From Bacteroides clarus YIT 12056 (GTDB taxonomy: Bacteria > Bacteroidota > Bacteroidia > Bacteroidales > Bacteroidaceae), in the NCBI RefSeq assembly GCF_900129655.1, contig NZ_FQWK01000003.1:372001-436000 (forward strand): DNA of 64,000 nt. The letters are read 5' to 3'. Under the pieces are notes generated by a model. The model worked only from the letters and a program-made list of their open reading frames with translations, did no database searches and was not told the origin of the DNA. Of the stretch, positions 20,073 to 29,626 are shown piece by piece (within the stretch, counting starts at the first letter, position 1; every line of letters begins with the position of its first letter). Position numbers and translations under genes: made by a program.

Positions 20073-21026
20073 ATGGATATTTCAGTTGTCGTTCCTTTAT
20101 ATAATGAAGAGGAGTCTCTTCCGGAATTGTTTGCATGGATTGAGCGGGTAATGAAAACCCATAACTTTTCTTATGAAGTTATTTTCGTCAACGACGGAAG
20201 TACCGACCGTTCCTGGCAAATAATCGAGCAATTACAAGCAGAGTCCGATAAAGTGCGCGGAATAAAATTCCGTCGCAATTACGGTAAATCACCGGCGCTC
20301 TATTGCGGTTTTGAACAGGCCCAAGGCAATGTCGTGATTACAATGGATGCCGACCTGCAAGACAGTCCTGACGAAATACCGGAACTATACCGCATGATTA
20401 CGGAAGATGGTTACGACCTGGTATCCGGCTGGAAACAAAAGAGATATGATCCGCTGTCAAAGACCATACCGACAAAGCTGTTCAACGCCACGGCACGCAA
20501 GGTGTCCGGCATAAATAACCTGCATGATTTTAACTGCGGCCTGAAAGCCTACCGCAGAGACGTTATAAAAAACATAGAAGTGTACGGTGAAATGCACCGT
20601 TATATCCCCTATCTCGCGAAAAATGCCGGATTCAAGAAAATTGGCGAGAAAATCGTACATCATCAGGCACGGAAATTCGGCAAAACAAAATTCGGCGGGT
20701 GGAATCGTTTCTTCAACGGATATCTGGACTTAATATCGCTTTGGTTCCTTTCCACGTTCGGCATCAAACCTATGCACTTCTTCGGCATATTGGGTTCGCT
20801 GATGTTCTTTATCGGATTCGTCGCTGTCATTATAGTCGGCGCCAGCAAGCTGTATTACATGAATCAGGGTATGCCATACCGCCTTGTGACAGACTCCCCT
20901 TACTTCTACCTGTCACTAACATCCATGATTATCGGTACGCAGTTATTTGTGGCCGGTTTCCTCGGAGAACTGATATCCCGCAATGCGCCGGAGCGCAACA
21001 AGTACCAAATTGAGAAAATGATTTAA
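20073..21026 (+). CDS. Family 2 glycosyltransferase, polyprenyl-phosphate type
   Basis: 317 residues. The N-terminal GT-A domain has V-V-P-L-Y-N-E-E and a DXD-type motif D-A-D-L-Q-D-S-P-D-E. C-terminal transmembrane helices (about 232-258 and 270-295) follow. This is the build of dolichol-/undecaprenyl-phosphate hexosyltransferases (DPM1/GtrB-like), which load a sugar onto a lipid carrier on the cytoplasmic face. The next gene starts two bases past the stop. Confidence 0.87.
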   Translation: MDISVVVPLYNEEESLPELFAWIERVMKTHNFSYEVIFVNDGSTDRSWQIIEQLQAESDKVRGIKFRRNYGKSPALYCGFEQAQGNVVITMDADLQDSPDEIPELYRMITEDGYDLVSGWKQKRYDPLSKTIPTKLFNATARKVSGINNLHDFNCGLKAYRRDVIKNIEVYGEMHRYIPYLAKNAGFKKIGEKIVHHQARKFGKTKFGGWNRFFNGYLDLISLWFLSTFGIKPMHFFGILGSLMFFIGFVAVIIVGASKLYYMNQGMPYRLVTDSPYFYLSLTSMIIGTQLFVAGFLGELISRNAPERNKYQIEKMI

Positions 21027-21028
21027 CC

Positions 21029-21514
21029 ATGAAAGCATTAGTCAAGTTCATAATATTCGGGGCTATTCTTTTCCCTGTTTTCAGCGTAGTAATATCCTGT
21101 TCGGAAGAAGCAGACTGCTCAATGGCGACACGAGCCATGATGCAATGTTACCTATATACATTAGATCCTGAGACTAAAGTGGTATCTAATGATACACTGG
21201 ATTCGTTAACGGTTACTGCCTTTGGTACGGATTCCATTATCATCAACAACCAAAAGAAAGTGCACGACCTATCATTGCCATTGAGATATACCGCCGACTC
21301 CACTGTACTGGTATTTCGTTACAGCGAAACATTGACAGACACACTTGTCGTCCACCAGACCAATACACCTTACTTCCTGTCAATGGATTGCGGTTATCAA
21401 ATGAAACAAGCCATAACAGGTGTCCGTTATAGTCGTCACAGCCTTGATTCTATTCGCATTGCAAATAAAGAAGCCGGAATTTATGGAGCAGAAAATCTTA
21501 AGTTATTCTATTAG
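21029..21514 (+). CDS. Small exported protein, DUF6452-like
   Basis: 161 residues with an N-terminal hydrophobic signal ending V-I-S-C-S, a plausible lipobox. The rest is predicted beta-rich, with repeated Asp-Thr-Leu turns and two cysteines. In Bacteroides this position is usually filled by a protein called DUF6452. Function unknown; probably an envelope lipoprotein working with the next gene, whose start overlaps its end. Confidence 0.6.
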   Translation: MKALVKFIIFGAILFPVFSVVISCSEEADCSMATRAMMQCYLYTLDPETKVVSNDTLDSLTVTAFGTDSIIINNQKKVHDLSLPLRYTADSTVLVFRYSETLTDTLVVHQTNTPYFLSMDCGYQMKQAITGVRYSRHSLDSIRIANKEAGIYGAENLKLFY

Positions 21515-22250
21515 TCTGGCACTCTGTTTACTGTTGTCTCTTCCCTTGCAGGCGCAAAACAGCAGCCTTTCTTCCCCACCGGCAAACAACCCGCCCAAAA
21601 AGGAGAAAAAGGAAGCCAAAGAGGAAGTGTACTATCCGCTATACAATGGTATTTCTGTCAGCGTAGATTTATGGGGTCCCGGAAGCAAACTGCTTGGAAG
21701 CGACTTCTTCAGCAGCGAAGTGGCTGTCGATGTAAATCTTAAAAACCGTTTTTTCCCCATTGTAGAATTAGGATACGGCAATACCGATACCTGGAGTGAC
21801 AAAGGAGTGCATTATAAAACCGGCGCTCCCTATTTCCGCATCGGCATGGACTATAACGCACTTTATAACAAGAAACACGGGCATATGATTCTCGTCGGCC
21901 TGCGCTATGCGGCAACCGGTTTTAAATATGATGTAGAAGCGTTAGCAGTCAACGATCCTGAATACGGCGGTAGCTTGGGTAATCCGAATTTAGTAGACGG
22001 CATTTGGGGAAACAGCCTGCCTTTTAATTATAAAGGAATGAAAGGCTCGATGCAGTGGGCTGAATTTTGCGTCGGCATACGGGCGCACGTATGGAAAGAC
22101 CTGTATATGGGTTGGGCCCTACGATTTAAATTCCGTCTGAGTTCTTCCGTTGCCGGGCACGGAGATCCGTGGTATGTACCGGGCTACGGCAAATACAACG
22201 GAAACACGACCGGGGTTACCTATACAATAACTTATAAACTACCATTCTGA
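21483..22250 (+). CDS. Outer-membrane beta-barrel-like protein, DUF6048-like
   Basis: 255 residues from ATG 21483. This start gives a proper signal peptide (M-E-Q-K-I-L... ending L-Q-A-Q) although it overlaps the previous gene by 32 bases. A Pro/Lys/Glu-rich linker precedes alternating aromatic beta strands ending in T-Y-K-L-P-F, the terminal-aromatic pattern of outer-membrane barrels. It probably acts as a small outer-membrane protein. The role is unknown. Confidence 0.65.
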   Translation: MEQKILSYSISLALCLLLSLPLQAQNSSLSSPPANNPPKKEKKEAKEEVYYPLYNGISVSVDLWGPGSKLLGSDFFSSEVAVDVNLKNRFFPIVELGYGNTDTWSDKGVHYKTGAPYFRIGMDYNALYNKKHGHMILVGLRYAATGFKYDVEALAVNDPEYGGSLGNPNLVDGIWGNSLPFNYKGMKGSMQWAEFCVGIRAHVWKDLYMGWALRFKFRLSSSVAGHGDPWYVPGYGKYNGNTTGVTYTITYKLPF

Positions 22251-22254
22251 GACA

Positions 22255-22836
22255 ATGACAGGATTAGAAATCTGGCTGCTTGCTATAGGGCTTGCGATGG
22301 ACTGTTTCGCCGTATCTATAGCCAGTGGGATTATATTAAAACGTGTTCAGCTGCGTCCGATGCTGATAATGGCGTTGGCTTTCGGCTTTTTTCAGGCGCT
22401 CATGCCATTGCTTGGCTGGATAGGAGCCAGTTTTTTCAGCCATCTCATTGAAAGTATAGACCATTGGGTAGCTTTTGCCATTTTAGCTTTTCTTGGTGGA
22501 CGCATGGTCATGGAATCTTTTAAAGATGAAGGCTGCAGGCATGAATTCGACCCAACCAGTCTGAAAGTAGTCTCCGCATTAGCAGTAGCCACCAGTATCG
22601 ACGCTTTGGCGGTAGGCATTTCGTTTGCATTTCTGGGTGTCCGTAATTTTGCAGCCATTCTGCCGCCTATCGGCATCATAGGGTTTGTGTCTTTTGCTTT
22701 ATCATTTATCGGACTGATGTTCGGTATCCGATTCGGATGTGGTATTGCCCGCAAGCTGCGTGCAGAACTTTGGGGAGGTATTATCCTTATCATTATCGGT
22801 ACAAAGATATTGATAGAGCACTTATTCTTGAGTTAA
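22255..22836 (+). CDS. mntP: Manganese efflux pump MntP
   Basis: 193 residues with six membrane helices in two related halves. Family motifs are M-D-C-F-A-V-S-I near residue 16 and S-I-D-A-L-A-V-G near 118; the aspartates bind the metal. It exports Mn2+ across the inner membrane. It starts four bases after the preceding stop. Confidence 0.9.
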   Translation: MTGLEIWLLAIGLAMDCFAVSIASGIILKRVQLRPMLIMALAFGFFQALMPLLGWIGASFFSHLIESIDHWVAFAILAFLGGRMVMESFKDEGCRHEFDPTSLKVVSALAVATSIDALAVGISFAFLGVRNFAAILPPIGIIGFVSFALSFIGLMFGIRFGCGIARKLRAELWGGIILIIIGTKILIEHLFLS

Positions 22837-22891
22837 GAGTTGCAAACCGGAGAAAGAAAAATTTGATTCATTTATTTTAGTATCAGACATT

Positions 22892-23914
22892 ATGGATAAG
22901 AAAGTACAACGGAACTTTTTATGGATTGCCTTACTCGTATTAGGTACTATCGGAATACTTGCGCGTCACAATCGCACGGCTCCTTATCAGACTGCCAGCG
23001 GACTGATTTTTGGAACCGTCTACAATATAACTTACCAGTACGACGGTGATTTAAAAGCAGAAATAGAAACCGAGCTCAAACGATTTGACGGTTCGCTGTC
23101 GCCATTCAATGACACAGCTACCATTACTCGTATCAACCGGAACGAAAATATTATTCCCGACACATTCTTTGTCAACGTATTCCGCCGCAGTATGGAAATA
23201 TCCCAGGAGACCGAAGGAGCTTTTGACATCACAGTAGCCCCATTAGCCAATGCTTGGGGATTCGGATTCAAGAAAGGGGCATTTCCCGACTCCACCATGA
23301 TAGACAGCCTATTGGATATTACAGGCTACACAAAAGTTTCATTATCCGCCGACGGAAAGGTAATCAAACAAGCCCCTCGTATCATGCTTTCGTGCAGTGC
23401 CGTAGCCAAAGGGTATGCAGTAGATGTCGTTGCACAGTTGTTGGAAAAGAAAGGTATCAGGAATTTTATGGTAGATATAGGCGGAGAAGTAGTAGTTCGC
23501 GGAGAAAACCCGAAAAAAAGTTTATGGCGAATCGGTATCAACAAACCGATAGATGATTCGCTTGCCGTAAATCAGGAATTGCAAGCGGTATTACAGGTCA
23601 CCGATGTGGGTATAGCGACTTCAGGCAACTATCGAAACTATTATTATAAAGACGGCAAGAAATATGCCCATACCATCGACCCGCGTACAGGATATCCGGT
23701 ACAGCATAACATTCTGTCGGCCACCGTAGTGGCCCGCGATTGTATGAGCGCAGATGCTTACGCCACCGCCTTCATGGTGATGGGATTGGAGGAAGCCGAA
23801 CGTTTTGCCGACGCCCATCCCGACCTTGACGCATGTTTTATATATACTGATGAAAACGGAGAATTCCAGATGTTCTATACGAAAGGAATGGAAAAGTATA
23901 TGACAGGAAAATAA
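22892..23914 (+). CDS. apbE: FAD:protein FMN transferase (ApbE)
   Basis: 340 residues with an N-terminal membrane anchor (residues 9-24). ApbE motifs follow: G-A-F-D-I-T-V-A-P, S-A-V-A-K-G-Y-A-V-D, D-I-G-G-E, H-T-I-D-P-R-T-G-Y-P and the metal-site A-D-A-Y-A-T-A. It attaches FMN to Thr/Ser of exported flavoproteins such as the Na+-pumping NADH dehydrogenase and Rnf subunits. Its stop codon lies in the convergent terminator. Confidence 0.93.
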   Translation: MDKKVQRNFLWIALLVLGTIGILARHNRTAPYQTASGLIFGTVYNITYQYDGDLKAEIETELKRFDGSLSPFNDTATITRINRNENIIPDTFFVNVFRRSMEISQETEGAFDITVAPLANAWGFGFKKGAFPDSTMIDSLLDITGYTKVSLSADGKVIKQAPRIMLSCSAVAKGYAVDVVAQLLEKKGIRNFMVDIGGEVVVRGENPKKSLWRIGINKPIDDSLAVNQELQAVLQVTDVGIATSGNYRNYYYKDGKKYAHTIDPRTGYPVQHNILSATVVARDCMSADAYATAFMVMGLEEAERFADAHPDLDACFIYTDENGEFQMFYTKGMEKYMTGK

Positions 23915-23949
23915 TAAATTAGCGGGTCTTACCCGCTAATTTATTATTT
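23909..23949. terminator. Bidirectional terminator overlapping both stop codons
   Basis: A perfect 19-bp stem with a 3-base CTT loop contains the TAA of apbE (23912-23914) and the stop of the convergent DUF486 gene (23944-23946). Confidence 0.85.
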
Positions 23950-24312
23950 ATAGAAAACGAAATATACTGCCAAGACCAGGCATACGAATGCCGCAAAATG
24001 GTTCCAATGCAAAGATTCCCCTTTAAACAGCACAGTGGTAAATATCGTAAAAATAATAAGCGTTACCACTTCCTGAATAACCTTTAACTGCATTAATGAG
24101 AAAGGACCGCCGTTACCGATAAAACCGATACGATTTGCCGGAATTTGAAAAGCATACTCTGCCAGCGCTATCATCCATGAAAACAAGATAACGGCATAAA
24201 GCGGCCAATTAGAGATAACTTTCATTTCTTGCAGTTTCAAATGTCCGTACCAGGCAAATGTCATAAAGACATTGGATACAATTAAAAGTAAAATGGTATA
24301 AAAAGCTTTCAT
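23944..24312 (-). CDS. DMT-like small membrane protein, DUF486 family
   Basis: 122 residues with four transmembrane helices, and Y-A-F-Q-I-P-A-N-R-I-G typical of DUF486. Related to the drug/metabolite transporter fold but half length, so it probably works as a dimer. Substrate unknown. Confidence 0.8.
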   Translation of the reverse strand: MKAFYTILLLIVSNVFMTFAWYGHLKLQEMKVISNWPLYAVILFSWMIALAEYAFQIPANRIGFIGNGGPFSLMQLKVIQEVVTLIIFTIFTTVLFKGESLHWNHFAAFVCLVLAVYFVFYK

Positions 24313-24349
24313 ATAATAATTGAATATTTAGAAATTACTTATTAATGGT

Positions 24350-25102
24350 CTATCCTATCTCTGTTCTTTTTGGCAACAATTCATCTTGTACATTACTCAT
24401 GCTCCCCCATAAACTATACCGGGCTTCAGGATTCATCTCTTCCAACTGATGTAAAATACCTTTCATCGTGCTTCGGCTCGACTGCGATTCATAAGGACAG
24501 TTCTTCATTTGTTTCCGATAATCCCTTATCCTCGCCAATTCTATCAAGTCCGCTTCGTGTACAAGACACATCGGCCGTATAATCGTCATATCGAACTTCT
24601 TCATTACCAACCGCGGTGGCATTGAACTGAATGCCCCCTGATAAGTAATATTCATCAGCAGAGTCTCCAAAATATCATCCATATGATGTCCCAATGCAAT
24701 TTTGTTGCATCCCTGCTCTTTAGCTATAGTAAATAAAGCCTTTCGCCGATTCCAAGAACATAAAAAACAAGGGGATTTACGAGTATCAGTACTCGCATCA
24801 AACTCTGTTTCATACAGAACAAAAGGTACGCCCCATGATTCTGCAAAATTTCTAAGATACTCCGCATCGCTCTGATAAGGAATATTCTTCATGACTACGT
24901 GCACGGCAACCACCGAAAACTTCGGTTTAAAAACCCGGGCGCGACGAGCCAGCAGTTCAACCAACGCCAAAGAATCTTTCCCACCGGAAAGCCCGATGAG
25001 AATCCTGTCGCCGCCTTCAATCAGTCCGTATTCCACCACACCCTTACCGAACCGTTTTTCAATACGTCGCAATGTCTTTTCTTCCTCCGTAAACCGTGCC
25101 AT
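24350..25102 (-). CDS. TtcA-like PP-loop ATPase (tRNA thiolation family)
   Basis: 250 residues. The PP-loop motif S-G-G-K-D-S lies near residue 38. Two cysteine pairs (P-C-F-L-C and the later N-C-P) and the G-H-H-M-D-D motif are those of the TtcA/TtuA group. These enzymes adenylate a tRNA base and insert sulfur, for 2-thiocytidine 32 in TtcA, using an Fe-S cluster held by the cysteines. The precise tRNA target in Bacteroidota is not certain. Confidence 0.8.
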   Translation of the reverse strand: MARFTEEEKTLRRIEKRFGKGVVEYGLIEGGDRILIGLSGGKDSLALVELLARRARVFKPKFSVVAVHVVMKNIPYQSDAEYLRNFAESWGVPFVLYETEFDASTDTRKSPCFLCSWNRRKALFTIAKEQGCNKIALGHHMDDILETLLMNITYQGAFSSMPPRLVMKKFDMTIIRPMCLVHEADLIELARIRDYRKQMKNCPYESQSSRSTMKGILHQLEEMNPEARYSLWGSMSNVQDELLPKRTEIG

Positions 25103-25206
25103 AAAAATCAGTTAAAAGTCGGTTGCAAAAGTAACTGAAAAGAATCATTTAAAGAAGAATTAACATAATAGAATCACGGAAAACAGCTTTATTCCCGATT
25201 AATTTG

Positions 25207-25214
25207 TATTTTTG
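25207..25214 (+). promoter_or_regulatory. -7 promoter box for the TPR gene
   Basis: TATTTTTG fits TAnnTTTG, 24 bases before the start of the TPR gene. Confidence 0.5.
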
Positions 25215-25237
25215 AACTCATTAAAAAGATTTTTAGT

Positions 25238-26668
25238 ATGAAGAATAAATATATACTGCTTTTACTTTTTGTTTTTTGGGGAATACATGCTTCAGCGCAA
25301 ACCCTTGCCCAGGCTAAAGCGCTCTATGAAAAAGGCCAATATGAAAAAGCAAAGCCCGCTTTTAAGAAATTTGTGAAATCACAGCCCAATAACGGAAATT
25401 ACAATTTGTGGTATGGAGTATGTTGTCTGAATACGGGAGAAGCGGAAGAAGCCATAAAGTATTTGGAAACAGCCGTAAAGCGCCGGGCTACCAGCGGGCA
25501 GCTTTTTCTGGCACAAGCTTATAATGCCACTTACCGATTTGAAAACGCCGTTAACACTTATGAAGATTATATTGCCGAACTGGCAAAAAGGAAACGTTCT
25601 ACCACCGAAGCCGAAAAACTTCTGGAAAAGAGCAAAGCAAATCTTCGTCTGCTGAAAGGCGTAGAAGAAGTGTGCTTCATCGACAGTTTTGTTGTAGATA
25701 AGAAAGATTTTCTCGAAGCATATAAAATCAGTCCCGAATCCGGGAAATTGTTTATGTACGATGCCTACTTTGAGAATTCCAATGGTACAGGCGGTACCGT
25801 ATACGAAACGGAGTTGGGAAATAAGATTTATTATAGCGAGTTACAGAAAGATAGTACGCTCAATATCCTGTCGCGCAACAAGATGATGGACGAATGGGGG
25901 AAAGGCAGTATGCTCCCCGGCAGTATCAACGAGTCCGTGAATGCCAGTTATCCATACGTATTGGCAGACGGCATCACGATCTATTACGCAGCAGACGGTC
26001 CTTCATCAATGGGCGGATACGATATTTTCGTAACACGCTACAACACGAATGCAGACACTTACTTAACTCCGGAGAACGTAGGCATGCCGTTCAACTCGCC
26101 TTACAACGATTATATGTACGTTATAGATGAGTTCAACAATCTCGGTTGGTTTGCATCTGACCGCTATCAGCCGGATGGTAAAGTCTGTGTATATGTATTC
26201 ATTCCTGCCTCATCCAAACAGGTATACAATTACGAAAGCATGGATAAAAACAAGCTTATAAAGCTTGCCCAGCTCCATTCCATTAGAGATACTTGGACAG
26301 ATGAAAGTTTGGTAACTGATGCAAGAAAACGCCTGTGGGAAATAATGCAGGAAAAGCCGGAAACAAAAAAACACCATGAATTCGAGTTCGTGATTGATGA
26401 TCGAAATACTTATCATTATGCTGCCGATTTCCGCTCTCCGCAGGCAAAAGCGCAATTTAAAAAATATCTGCAACTGGAAGAAAGCTATAATCTGCAACTG
26501 GGTAAACTGGAAAATATGCGTACCCAATATTCACGTGTCAATCAAAACGAAAAAAATAAAATGGCTCCGGCCATACTTGATTTAGAAAAACGAGTACAAC
26601 AGTTGGTAACCGAAATAGACCGTGCCGCTATCCAAGTACGGAAGTTAGAAAAGCAAATCATTAAATAG
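25238..26668 (+). CDS. Exported TPR and PD40-repeat protein
   Basis: 476 residues with a signal peptide (ending A-S-A-Q). Two to three TPR units (residues 23-135) follow, then a WD40-like PD40 beta-propeller segment (A-D-G-I-T-I-Y-Y-A-A and F-A-S-D-R-Y motifs, about 230-330) and a C-terminal coiled coil (about 410-476). The layout resembles periplasmic scaffold proteins of the SprE/PorW kind in Bacteroidota, but without the OmpA domain. Function inferred only as envelope scaffold. The coiled coil ends eight bases before nfeD. Confidence 0.7.
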   Translation: MKNKYILLLLFVFWGIHASAQTLAQAKALYEKGQYEKAKPAFKKFVKSQPNNGNYNLWYGVCCLNTGEAEEAIKYLETAVKRRATSGQLFLAQAYNATYRFENAVNTYEDYIAELAKRKRSTTEAEKLLEKSKANLRLLKGVEEVCFIDSFVVDKKDFLEAYKISPESGKLFMYDAYFENSNGTGGTVYETELGNKIYYSELQKDSTLNILSRNKMMDEWGKGSMLPGSINESVNASYPYVLADGITIYYAADGPSSMGGYDIFVTRYNTNADTYLTPENVGMPFNSPYNDYMYVIDEFNNLGWFASDRYQPDGKVCVYVFIPASSKQVYNYESMDKNKLIKLAQLHSIRDTWTDESLVTDARKRLWEIMQEKPETKKHHEFEFVIDDRNTYHYAADFRSPQAKAQFKKYLQLEESYNLQLGKLENMRTQYSRVNQNEKNKMAPAILDLEKRVQQLVTEIDRAAIQVRKLEKQIIK

Positions 26669-26675
26669 AACAGCC

Positions 26676-27146
26676 ATGGACATATTCATCATCGCAGTTT
26701 TAATCGTTGCAGCAGTTATACTGTTCCTCGTAGAACTATTCATAATACCGGGTATCAGCATTGCCGGCTTTTTAGCGGGCGGTTGTATCATTTACGCCAA
26801 TTACTATGCTTTTGCCAATTTAGGAACAACAGCAGGATTTATCACACTCGCCATATCCGCTATAACCTGCGTTGGTTCATTAGTGTGGTTCATGCGCTCC
26901 AAAACCCTGGATAAGATAGCTTTGAAAAAAAACATCACTTCAAAAGTAGACCGTAGTGCCGAAGAGAAGGTAAAAATAGGTGATACCGGTACTACCACTA
27001 CCCGTCTTGCTCTCATCGGATATGCCGAGATTAACGGTGACATCGTAGAAGTAAAATCCACAGACGGTTTTCTGAATGAAAAAACTCCCGTTATAGTAAA
27101 TCGCATTACAGACGGAGTAATACTTGTGGAGAAGAACAAATCGTAA
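26676..27146 (+). CDS. NfeD-family membrane protein
   Basis: 156 residues with N-terminal transmembrane helices (about 4-75) and a C-terminal OB-fold (about 95-155; G-D-T-G-T-T... and A-E-I-N-G-D-I-V-E-V). This is the short NfeD form that pairs with flotillin-like proteins, whose gene follows. The pair organises membrane microdomains. Confidence 0.85.
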   Translation: MDIFIIAVLIVAAVILFLVELFIIPGISIAGFLAGGCIIYANYYAFANLGTTAGFITLAISAITCVGSLVWFMRSKTLDKIALKKNITSKVDRSAEEKVKIGDTGTTTTRLALIGYAEINGDIVEVKSTDGFLNEKTPVIVNRITDGVILVEKNKS

Positions 27147-27186
27147 ATTACAAATCACTAATAAGTAATCATTAATAACTAAAATC

Positions 27187-28188
27187 ATGGATCCAAGCAC
27201 GATGTATCTCACCGCCTTTATTATCATAGGCGGTATCATTTTTCTGGTACTGTTTTTCCACTATGTTCCATTCTTCCTATGGCTGTCTGCCAAAGTTTCA
27301 GGGGTTAACATATCACTGGTTCAACTATTCCTAATGCGTATTCGTAATGTACCGCCTTATATCATTGTGCCGGGCCTGATTGAAGCACATAAAGCCGGTT
27401 TGAGTAACATCACCCGCGATGAACTGGAAGCACACTATCTGGCCGGCGGACACGTCGAGAAAGTAGTGCATGCCTTAGTATCGGCTTCTAAGGCCAACAT
27501 CGAATTACCTTTCCAAATGGCAACTGCCATCGACCTTGCCGGACGTGATGTGTTTGAAGCTGTTCAAATGTCGGTAAATCCAAAGGTTATTGACACCCCG
27601 CCTGTTACAGCTGTGGCAAAAGACGGTATCCAGCTGATTGCCAAAGCCCGCGTAACAGTACGTGCCAACATCCGTCAGCTGGTAGGTGGTGCCGGAGAAG
27701 ATACTATTCTTGCTCGTGTAGGCGAAGGCATCGTATCATCCATCGGTTCTTCTGAAAACCATAAATCGGTTTTGGAAAATCCCGATTCCATTTCCAAGTT
27801 AGTGCTTCGTAAAGGATTGGATGCCGGTACGGCTTTTGAAATCCTGTCTATTGATATTGCCGACATCGACATAGGTAAGAATATCGGTGCTGCCTTACAG
27901 ATAGACCAGGCTAATGCGGACAAAAATATCGCTCAAGCAAAAGCTGAAGAGCGTCGTGCTATGGCCGTTGCCAGTGAACAGGAAATGAAAGCAAAAGCAC
28001 AAGAGGCGCGTGCTAAAGTTATCGAAGCCGAGGCTGAAGTACCTAAGGCTATGGCAGAAGCATTCCGTAGCGGTAATCTGGGTATAATGGATTATTACCG
28101 GATGAAAAACATTGAGGCCGACACTTCAATGCGCGAGAACATTGCCAAGCCGACAACCGGTACATCCAACCAGCCATTGAGCAAATAA
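27187..28188 (+). CDS. floA: Flotillin-like protein FloA
   Basis: 333 residues. An N-terminal hairpin membrane anchor is followed by the SPFH domain ([23 protein letters not shown]) and a Glu/Ala-rich coiled coil (about 240-290). It scaffolds functional membrane microdomains from the inner face. The nfeD-floA order is conserved. Confidence 0.92.
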   Translation: MDPSTMYLTAFIIIGGIIFLVLFFHYVPFFLWLSAKVSGVNISLVQLFLMRIRNVPPYIIVPGLIEAHKAGLSNITRDELEAHYLAGGHVEKVVHALVSASKANIELPFQMATAIDLAGRDVFEAVQMSVNPKVIDTPPVTAVAKDGIQLIAKARVTVRANIRQLVGGAGEDTILARVGEGIVSSIGSSENHKSVLENPDSISKLVLRKGLDAGTAFEILSIDIADIDIGKNIGAALQIDQANADKNIAQAKAEERRAMAVASEQEMKAKAQEARAKVIEAEAEVPKAMAEAFRSGNLGIMDYYRMKNIEADTSMRENIAKPTTGTSNQPLSK

Positions 28189-28208
28189 CCCGGTAAAGCT
28201 GCCGATAT

Positions 28209-28255
28209 AAACGTCGGAACCGGTGAACAGAAATCGGTTACCGGCGTTTTCTCTT
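28209..28255 (+). terminator. Terminator of nfeD-floA
   Basis: AACGTCGGAACCG pairs with CGGTTACCGGCGTT (one mismatch), followed by TTTTCTCTTT. Confidence 0.75.
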
Positions 28256-28283
28256 TATAAACGAACTTATAATACCCCGTAAC

Positions 28284-29162
28284 ATGAAAAAGTATTTTGC
28301 ATCTTCCGAACTTATTATCAATGAAGACGGTTCCGTTTTTCATTTACACGTAAAGCCTGAATGGCTGGCAGATAAAGTAATCCTCGTAGGCGACCCCGGC
28401 CGGGTAGCATTGGTCGCTTCCCATTTTGAGACTAAAGAATGTGAAGTAGAAAGCCGCGAATTTAAGACGATTACAGGTACTTACAAAGGCAAACGTATCA
28501 CTGTTGTTTCTACCGGTATCGGTTGTGATAACATTGATATTGTTATGAATGAGTTGGATGCCCTTGCCAACATCGACTTTCAGACGAGAGAGGAAAAGCC
28601 TCAGCTACGCCAATTGGAATTGGTTCGTATCGGTACGTGCGGCGGTCTGCAGCCTTACACTCCCGTAGGAACTTTTGTCTGCTCTGCCAAATCCATCGGT
28701 TTCGACGGCTTACTGAACTTCTATGCCGGACGTAATACTGTTTGTGATTTGCCTTTCGAACGTACTTTCCTTAATCACATGGGATGGTCGGGAAATATGT
28801 GTGCTCCTGCTCCTTACGTAATTGATGCAGATACAGAATTGATAGATCGTATAGCCGAAGATGATATGGTACGAGGCGTCACTATTGCCGCCGGAGGATT
28901 CTTCGGCCCGCAAGGGCGGGAACTGCGTGTCCCCCTGGCAGACCCACATCAAAATGATAAAATTGAGAAATTCGAATACAACGGTTATAGGATTACTAAT
29001 TTTGAAATGGAAAGTTCAGCATTAGCCGGTTTAAGCCGTTTAATGGGGCATAAAGCTATGACCGTTTGCATGGTAATTGCCAACCGCTTAATTAAAGAAG
29101 CCAATACCGGATATAAGAATACAATAGACCAGCTTATTCTTAAAGTACTCGAACGTATTTAA
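28284..29162 (+). CDS. Nucleoside phosphorylase (uridine phosphorylase-like)
   Basis: 292 residues. Family motifs are V-G-D-P-G-R near residue 33, S-T-G-I-G-C-D-N, R-I-G-T-C-G-G-L-Q and T-N-F-E-M-E-S-S, giving phosphate- and ribose-binding residues. It splits a nucleoside with phosphate into base and ribose-1-phosphate in the cytoplasm. Uridine is the likely substrate, but the specificity loop cannot be judged by eye. Confidence 0.82.
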   Translation: MKKYFASSELIINEDGSVFHLHVKPEWLADKVILVGDPGRVALVASHFETKECEVESREFKTITGTYKGKRITVVSTGIGCDNIDIVMNELDALANIDFQTREEKPQLRQLELVRIGTCGGLQPYTPVGTFVCSAKSIGFDGLLNFYAGRNTVCDLPFERTFLNHMGWSGNMCAPAPYVIDADTELIDRIAEDDMVRGVTIAAGGFFGPQGRELRVPLADPHQNDKIEKFEYNGYRITNFEMESSALAGLSRLMGHKAMTVCMVIANRLIKEANTGYKNTIDQLILKVLERI

Positions 29163-29168
29163 GTATCT

Positions 29169-29229
29169 TATAACAAAGTCTTAATCATTTCTATCAGATA
29201 GTACAATGAATAAGACTTTGTTATATTTA
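29169..29229 (+). terminator. Terminator of the nucleoside phosphorylase
   Basis: A perfect 15-bp stem (TATAACAAAGTCTTA and its complement) has a 27-base loop; its T tract is weak. Confidence 0.6.
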
Positions 29230-29595
29230 TTACATCCTGCATGATATGCCTGCTGTTGTTTTGCATGCGTGGGCGTCTTGTCACAGTAGCAGCAGGCATA
29301 GCTATGGAGGGCTATTATTTGTATACTATTTGTTGGGGATGGTTTCAGATTAGCCAATACTAAATCAGAGAGAAGCATAAAGATTATATTTACATTTCCT
29401 CGTTATTCTTTACCCATAGCTACTCACATTTTTTACAGCAAGACATCTATTTGTAATACTGCGATTTCTGATTCATCTGGTGCTAAGTTCTTCTACTCTA
29501 CCATTACGTATTTCCTTCAAATAATCCTTCCCAATGTAATACGTCCTTTTTGAAGTATTTTTAATAGCATTAAACATTAAATTAAGAGAAACCAC
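29230..29595. other. Intergenic region upstream of mnmE
   Basis: About 365 bases with no supported gene. Short frames on the minus strand have no family features. Nothing beyond the mnmE promoter at its end is recognised. Confidence 0.5.
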
Positions 29596-29603
29596 TATCT
29601 TTG
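29596..29603 (+). promoter_or_regulatory. -7 promoter box for mnmE
   Basis: TATCTTTG matches the consensus 24 bases before the mnmE ATG; no TTTG is seen at the -33 position. Confidence 0.6.
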
Positions 29604-29626
29604 CCAAATAAAATAAACTGGAAATA